DNA of 64,000 nucleotides from Methyloligella halotolerans (GTDB lineage: Bacteria; Pseudomonadota; Alphaproteobacteria; Rhizobiales; Methyloligellaceae). The notes beneath the pieces were generated by a model. It was not told where the DNA came from and did not search any database. It worked only from the letters and a program-made list of their open reading frames with translations. Positions within the stretch are counted from its first letter, which is position 1; the number at the start of each line of letters is the position of its first letter. The position numbers and the translations under genes were made by a program. Below are positions 60,013 to 64,000 of the stretch, piece by piece. The stretch covers positions 124,001 to 188,000 of the forward strand of contig NZ_MASI01000001.1 in NCBI RefSeq assembly GCF_001708935.1, given 5' to 3'.

Positions 60013-60230
60013 GTCGTCAACCTCTCCTTAACGGTGCTGACATGTAAATGCGCTTCAGAGGGACCGGCGGCGGCAACGCCTGCTGCCGCACAGGTTGCAA
60101 AGTGCTCGAATTGGCGTCGAGGGATTTACCGCCAGTTGCGAATCACTGAGAATGCAAGAATTCCGAAGCTTATCCGAGATAAGCGCTGCATGTCTGGCGG
60201 AGGCTGCAGCGTAAGGGGCCAGATTAGATC
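60013..60230. other. pyrB / DUF5993 intergenic region
   Basis: 218 bp between divergent genes, no convincing ORF and no clear signal beyond the presumed promoters of pyrB and the DUF5993-dsbB pair. Confidence 0.3.
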
Positions 60231-60386
60231 ATGATGAGCTTACCGTTTTTCCTATTTGCTTGCGGGCTGGGCGCTGCCTGGTCGGACTGGCGCAACATGG
60301 CAATGGGCTTTTGGTTCGCCGGTCTGATTACTTTGCTGGTGCTGTTCCGATTCCATGCCACGGAAGTTCTGAATATCGGCCTGTAA
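60231..60386 (+). CDS. DUF5993 family small membrane protein
   Basis: A 51-residue protein (MMSLPFFLFACGLGAAWSDW, RNMAMGFWFAGLITLLVLFR, then FHATEVLNIGL) with two hydrophobic helices and the conserved FR-HAT-LN C-terminal pattern of DUF5993. The ATG at 60231 follows GATTAGATC weakly; the next ATG is adjacent. It lies 15 bp upstream of dsbB; DUF5993 genes are recurrently next to dsbB-like genes, so a joint function is likely. Below usual ORF length cut-offs. Confidence 0.85.
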   Translation: MMSLPFFLFACGLGAAWSDWRNMAMGFWFAGLITLLVLFRFHATEVLNIGL

Positions 60387-60401
60387 CGGACGGCGCCCAA
60401 G

Positions 60402-60971
60402 ATGACCCCGGCAAATGCATTGCGACTGAACGCTCTTGGCTTGCTCGCCATCTGCATCGTCCTGTCATTTGCTTTCGCCGACCAGCTTCTTTTTGACGAT
60501 CTACCTTGCCCGCTCTGCCTGCTGCAGCGAATGGGGTTCTTCGCGGCCGGATTCGGGATCGCGCTGAACCTGGTCCTGCGGGTGAGGACGGCGCACTACG
60601 GTATGGCGATCCTCGGGGCGCTGTGCGGTGGCGCGATTTCTCTGCGGCAGGTCGCGCTCCATGTGGTGCCTGGCAGCGGTGCCTATGGCGACGCCTTCCT
60701 CGGCTATCACTTCTACACCTGGGCGTTCATCGTCTTCTGCCTGATCATCGCGGGCACCGGGCTCATGCTGCTGTTCGAGCGGCAGTTCGCCGGCGAGCCT
60801 GAGACGTCGGATCTCGTGCTGATGGATCTGCCGACTCGGCGGCTGGCCCAGACGGCGTTCCTGTTCTTCGGCCTCCTCGCGGTCGCCAACGGCGTCTCCA
60901 CGGTTCTGGAATGCGGCGGCGGCCTGTGTGCCGACAATCCCACCAGCTACCAGCTTCTCGACAAGAGCTAG
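60402..60971 (+). CDS. dsbB: DsbB-like disulfide oxidoreductase with C-terminal cysteine pair
   Basis: DsbB reoxidises DsbA and passes electrons to quinone. The 189-residue product has the first cysteine pair in LPCPLCLLQRMGF (C36, C39) next to TM1/TM2 and a quinone-proximal Arg (QRM). The periplasmic loop between TM3 and TM4 (about 86-103), where E. coli DsbB carries its second pair, has no Cys. Instead a fifth hydrophobic helix (about 150-167) is followed by CGGGLC (C171, C176) in the tail. It follows the DUF5993 gene by 15 bp. Confidence 0.88.
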   Translation: MTPANALRLNALGLLAICIVLSFAFADQLLFDDLPCPLCLLQRMGFFAAGFGIALNLVLRVRTAHYGMAILGALCGGAISLRQVALHVVPGSGAYGDAFLGYHFYTWAFIVFCLIIAGTGLMLLFERQFAGEPETSDLVLMDLPTRRLAQTAFLFFGLLAVANGVSTVLECGGGLCADNPTSYQLLDKS

Positions 60972-61207
60972 GGCAAACCGCTTGAAGCGTTGGATGCGCC
61001 GTTAGCACCGACCCGCTGCGATAGCTCCGATTTCTCGGTTTGCGCAGGCCGGACTGGTTGTGCTCGTCGCGTGGGTGTCCGGTTGCATCTTCAGGAAGTG
61101 AACGCGTAACCCTTTGGCAACACAAAGACTTATTCGCGGGATGGCTGTTGAATGTATCGCCCCACCGTTGCAAGCGAGAGAGATATTCGCGCATTGGGGG
61201 GCTGATA
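60972..61207. other. dsbB / outer-membrane beta-barrel intergenic region
   Basis: 236 bp without convincing CDS. The porin start codon at 61208 is preceded by GGGGGGCTGATA. Nothing else recognised. Confidence 0.3.
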
Positions 61208-61987
61208 ATGTATTCGAAATTCGCAGGCGTCGCGTTCGCGGCGATCGTCATAAGTGCGGCAACGCCGGCAATTGCGGGCGGGTTTGACGGCAGGTCCGTG
61301 CCGGAAGGGACAGTCGTCTCAGGGGGGAGCAGCCCGTGGTATTTCGGGGCGATGCTCGGCGCGCCGTTCTCCGGCGATGTGGAGGCGGACCTCAGCAATA
61401 CGTTCGGCTCCGAAGCCGACGCCGTCATCGATTACGATTTCGACAGCGCCTACTTGGCGAAGCTCCAACTCGGCTACTACTTCGCACCGTCCTGGCGCAT
61501 CGAGGCGAACCTGTCCTGGGGCGAAGCTTACGGTCCCGATTTCAACTTCAAGCAGGTGTCGCCGACCAATCTGCTCCAGGGGAACGAGCCGGGGCTCGGT
61601 ACCCTGGAAGGCTGGTCGATGCATGGCGTCGTCATCCATGACTTCGATAAGCTCGGACTGCGGGCCATGAACACGCCGATCGTGCCCTATCTGGGTCTTG
61701 GACTTGGCTTCAAGGAGATGAAGGCCAACAATCTCCGGACTGCCAATCAGACCTTCTTCGTGATCGACGACAGCGACACGGCCTTCAGCGTCAACTGGGT
61801 GGCCGGTTTCGACGTGCCCGTGAGCGAGAACATATCTCTGACTGCGCGCTATAACGGCACGTATGAAAGCGGTTTCGATTTCCAGGGTTCCCGGGACGGG
61901 GGCACCCAGTACGTGTCGTCGGAAGACGCGGTGACCCACGCCATTCTCGGTGGCCTGAAGGTCAATTTCGGAGCGTTTTCGCGCTAG
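61208..61987 (+). CDS. Outer-membrane beta-barrel protein (porin-like, Omp25/OmpW-type)
   Basis: The 259-residue precursor (ATG 61208) has a signal peptide (MYSKFAGVAFAAIVISAATP, cleavage near AIA-GG). The mature protein alternates polar and aromatic residues in 8 or more strands: SPWYFGAMLGAPFSG, DSAYLAKLQLGYYFAPSWRI, VPYLGLGLGFKEM, FSVNWVAGFDVPVSENISLT, and a C-terminal strand ILGGLKVNFGAFSR ending in the OM sorting pattern (terminal Phe-Ser-Arg rather than Phe). Family assignment is approximate. Confidence 0.85.
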   Translation: MYSKFAGVAFAAIVISAATPAIAGGFDGRSVPEGTVVSGGSSPWYFGAMLGAPFSGDVEADLSNTFGSEADAVIDYDFDSAYLAKLQLGYYFAPSWRIEANLSWGEAYGPDFNFKQVSPTNLLQGNEPGLGTLEGWSMHGVVIHDFDKLGLRAMNTPIVPYLGLGLGFKEMKANNLRTANQTFFVIDDSDTAFSVNWVAGFDVPVSENISLTARYNGTYESGFDFQGSRDGGTQYVSSEDAVTHAILGGLKVNFGAFSR

Positions 61988-61999
61988 GGCGCACGGCTT

Positions 62000-62491
62000 T
62001 CAGAGCCGTTTCAACCGGTCCAGCGCGCCTTGTAGGATGTAGGCGGCGGCCATGCGGTCGACGACCTCGCCGCGGCGCTTGCGGCTGGCGTCCGCCTCGA
62101 TGAGATGGCGTTCGACCGCAGCGGTGGAGAGGCGTTCGTCCCAGAACACGATGGGAAGCGTCATGTGCTGGCTCAAATTGCGGGCAAAGGCGCGGGTCGA
62201 CTGAGCGCGCGGACCTTCGGTGCCGTCCATGTTGACGGGAAGCCCCAGCACGATCGCGCCGACGCCGAGCTCCTGGATCGTCTTCAGGATCGGCTGGATG
62301 TCGGCGGTGAACTTCGTACGCTTCACGGTCTCGACGGGAGTCGCGATGGATCGGCTGACGTCGGAGACCGCCACGCCGATGGTCTTGGTGCCGAGATCGA
62401 GGCCGAGCAGACGCGCATCTCGGGTAAGCTTTGCCGGCAGATCCTGAATCTCCAGAACACTCGCCGCCGTGCCGGGTTGTGACCTTGTCAA
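62000..62491 (-). CDS. ruvX: Putative pre-16S rRNA nuclease / Holliday junction resolvase-like protein
   Basis: RuvX/YqgF has an RNase H-like fold and processes pre-16S rRNA. Starting at TTG 62491 (GTG 62458 is an alternative) the 163-residue protein has the N-terminal LLGLDLGTKTIGVAVSDV motif with catalytic Asp, the GAIVLGLPVNMDGTEGPRAQ middle segment with catalytic Glu/Asp, and the C-terminal WDERLSTAAVERHLIEADAS motif. Convergent with the beta-barrel gene. Confidence 0.95.
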   Translation of the reverse strand: MTRSQPGTAASVLEIQDLPAKLTRDARLLGLDLGTKTIGVAVSDVSRSIATPVETVKRTKFTADIQPILKTIQELGVGAIVLGLPVNMDGTEGPRAQSTRAFARNLSQHMTLPIVFWDERLSTAAVERHLIEADASRKRRGEVVDRMAAAYILQGALDRLKRL

Positions 62492-62565
62492 CGCGTTACG
62501 CTTTCCTATAGTCGCGGCGAAGCGTGACGCCCCGCAGACCGCACAAGATTTCAGAAGAGGCTTTC

Positions 62566-63267
62566 ATGCAGATTACCTGGTACGGCCATTCCTGCTTCCG
62601 CATCGATCTCGACGAGAAGCGCATCCTGATCGATCCCTTCCTCACCGGGAACAGCGTCTTCGAGGAAGCCGGCATCCCCGTACACGAGGTGGCCAAGGAT
62701 ATCACGCATCTGGTGCTGACCCACGGTCATGACGACCACACGGGCGACACGGTGTCCATCCTGAAGGAAAGCGACGCGACGCTGGTCGCAACGTTCGAGC
62801 TTGCCAGCTATCTGCAGGGGCAGGGCGTCGAGAAAGCGGAATATATGAACACCGGCGGGACCCTGGATCTCGGCGAGTTCACGATCACCTATGTCCCGGC
62901 CTTCCATTCGTCTTCCACCATGGTGGATGGGAAGCCGGTCTATCTGGGGCCGGCCTGCGGCGTTGTCATCAAGCCGAAGGACGGCAAGTGCGTCTACCAC
63001 ATGGGCGACACGGACATCTTCTCCGACATGGGGTTGATCAACGAGATGCATAAGCCTGCAATCGGTATGGTGCCCATCGGCGACCGGTTCACCATGGGCG
63101 CGAAATCGGCAGCGCTGGCCTGCAAGCGGTTCTTCGATTTCGAGACGGTTCTTCCGTGTCACTACAAGACCTTCCCGATCATCGATCAGTCGGCGGATCC
63201 GTTCATCGCGGAGATGGTGGGTGAAAACGTCGTGGTGCCGAAGGTGGGCGAGCCTCAGAGCTTCTAA
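62566..63267 (+). CDS. UPF0173 metallo-beta-lactamase-fold hydrolase
   Basis: Starting at ATG 62566 the 233-residue product has the N-terminal ITWYGHSCFRIDL and the metal-binding THGHDDHTGDTV motif (HxHxDH), a GPACGVVIK segment, HMGDTDIFSDM (Asp ligand) and the PCHYKTFPIIDQ C-terminal His. It matches the UPF0173 family of metal-dependent hydrolases of unknown substrate. SD AGAAGAGG is 6 bases upstream. Confidence 0.95.
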   Translation: MQITWYGHSCFRIDLDEKRILIDPFLTGNSVFEEAGIPVHEVAKDITHLVLTHGHDDHTGDTVSILKESDATLVATFELASYLQGQGVEKAEYMNTGGTLDLGEFTITYVPAFHSSSTMVDGKPVYLGPACGVVIKPKDGKCVYHMGDTDIFSDMGLINEMHKPAIGMVPIGDRFTMGAKSAALACKRFFDFETVLPCHYKTFPIIDQSADPFIAEMVGENVVVPKVGEPQSF

Positions 63268-63411
63268 ACCCTGAAGCATCGACGCGGCTGCCTGCGGCTT
63301 GACCCGGGCAGCCAATTTCCCGATACCTTCTCCGAAATCTTCAGGCCGCCGCCGCGGTTTATTTTGCCCGGCCGGCCAATCATCCAAGCAGGCTGCTATC
63401 CAAGGTTTTTC
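63268..63411. other. Intergenic region with degenerate palindromic element
   Basis: 144 bp containing CGGCTTGACCCGGGCAGCCA (63295-63314), which resembles one arm of the inverted-repeat element at 42751-42846 (CCGGCTTGACCGGGCAATCC). The rest is unremarkable. Confidence 0.5.
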
Positions 63412-63699
63412 ATGTCCGTCGACCGCGCGACCGTCCACCGTATTGCCAAGCTCGCCCGCATCGCCATCACCGAAGAGGAGGCGGCGCGGCTGGAAGGCGA
63501 GCTGTCCGGGATCCTGGACTGGGTAGCCCAGCTGGACGAGATCGACACGGCCGACGTGCCGCCCATGACCCGGGTGGCCGATATGAAGATGAAGATGCGC
63601 GAGGACGTGGTGACCGACGGCGATTGCGCCGACGATATCGTGGCCAACGCGCCGGAAGCGGACGACGACTATTTCGTCGTGCCGAAGATCGTGGAGTAG
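63412..63699 (+). CDS. gatC: Asp-tRNA(Asn)/Glu-tRNA(Gln) amidotransferase subunit GatC
   Basis: GatC stabilises GatA in the GatCAB transamidation complex. ATG 63412 gives [20 protein letters not shown], the classic start. The 95-residue product has the helical core [20 protein letters not shown] and the C-terminal [16 protein letters not shown] segment. gatA starts 9 bp downstream. Confidence 0.97.
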   Translation: MSVDRATVHRIAKLARIAITEEEAARLEGELSGILDWVAQLDEIDTADVPPMTRVADMKMKMREDVVTDGDCADDIVANAPEADDDYFVVPKIVE

Positions 63700-63708
63700 G
63701 GGCGGCTT

Positions 63709-64000
63709 ATGTCGGAACTGACGAATCTCACCATCGCCGCCGCCCGCGCCGGCCTCGACAAGAAAGAGTTCTCCGCCAAGGAGCTGGCGGAGGCCCATGT
63801 CTCAGCCATCGAAGCGGCGAACGACGCGCTCAACGCCTATGTTCTGGTGACGCCGGACCGTGCGCTCGAGATGGCCGCCGAAAGTGACAAGCGCCTCGCC
63901 AAGGGTGAGGGCGGCGCACTGGAAGGTATTCCGCTGGGCATCAAGGATCTGTTCTGCACCGAAGGCGTGGTGACCACCGCCTGCTCGAAGATCCTCGAAG
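63709..64000 (+). CDS. gatA: Asp-tRNA(Asn)/Glu-tRNA(Gln) amidotransferase subunit GatA (3' truncated by window edge)
   Basis: GatA is the glutaminase/amidase subunit. Only the N-terminal 97 residues are visible: [38 protein letters not shown], and the start of the amidase region [20 protein letters not shown], with the catalytic Lys of the Ser-Ser-Lys triad in IKDLF. The Ser residues lie beyond the window edge. Confidence 0.96.
   Translation, partial: MSELTNLTIAAARAGLDKKEFSAKELAEAHVSAIEAANDALNAYVLVTPDRALEMAAESDKRLAKGEGGALEGIPLGIKDLFCTEGVVTTACSKILE

Overview
This 64 kb window is GC-rich chromosomal DNA from an alphaproteobacterium, most likely of the Hyphomicrobiales/Rhodospirillales type. 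The inference rests on gene content and order: divK-pleD-rpmG next to a DUF983/rnr/topA/dprA/plsY/pyrC/pyrB block, an ATP12-type F1-ATPase chaperone, DUF1489, an EipB/DUF1849 envelope protein, a phasin and a Tim14-like J-protein. No species can be named from sequence alone. I see no prophage, insertion sequence, CRISPR array or defence island; this is a core-genome region.

Layout. 1-9056: the end of the S10/spc ribosomal protein operon (rplN through rplO), secY, adk, then rpsM-rpsK-rpoA-rplQ, closed by a strong terminator. 9096-16721: an exported SRPBCC protein, a DegQ-type protease, rarA, crcB, an RluA-family pseudouridine synthase, a low-affinity iron permease-like protein, the ATP12 chaperone and pccB. 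16803-26190: two small secreted proteins (YARHG-like, four-EF-hand), a secreted alpha/beta hydrolase, an RND efflux adaptor/pump pair, pccA and acyP. 26196-39564: lipB, tRNA-Leu(GAG), mgtE, an aldo/keto reductase, a YdcF/ElyC-like protein, DUF1489, panC, putA, a VWA protein paired with a membrane J-protein, DoxX, a DD-carboxypeptidase with a SPOR domain, and a phasin with a clear promoter and terminator. 39962-49460: clpS-clpA, a HIT/FemAB-like/GDPD/RidA cluster, eipB, divK-pleD and a roughly 620 bp gene-free stretch that can fold into a series of stable stems. 49527-60012: rpmG, DUF983, rnr, topA, a 60-residue small gene, dprA, plsY, a catalytically degenerate pyrC and pyrB. 60231-64000: a DUF5993 mini-protein, a DsbB variant, an outer-membrane beta-barrel, ruvX, a UPF0173 metallo-hydrolase, gatC and the start of gatA.

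Many genes are interrupted by single-base indels: rpoA, degQ (twice), pccA (twice), the J-protein, rnr, dprA, pyrB, and a small gene that seems to carry one extra base. Except in the small gene, each is one missing base. Adding the base back makes every span divisible by three and restores family-typical sequence. Because rpoA is indispensable and the defects recur at similar sequences, I read these as uncorrected consensus errors rather than pseudogenes; the features are annotated as intact genes with the break noted.

Functional links: translation/secretion/transcription core; propionyl-CoA carboxylation (pccA/pccB, split by an efflux operon); cell-cycle signalling (divK/pleD); pyrimidine synthesis (pyrB with pseudo-DHOase); envelope oxidation (dsbB/DUF5993); proteolysis (clpS/clpA, degQ). 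The best candidates for something undescribed are the structured RNA-like region at 49264-49460, the DUF5993-DsbB pair with a relocated cysteine pair, and the VWA/Tim14-like J-protein pair.
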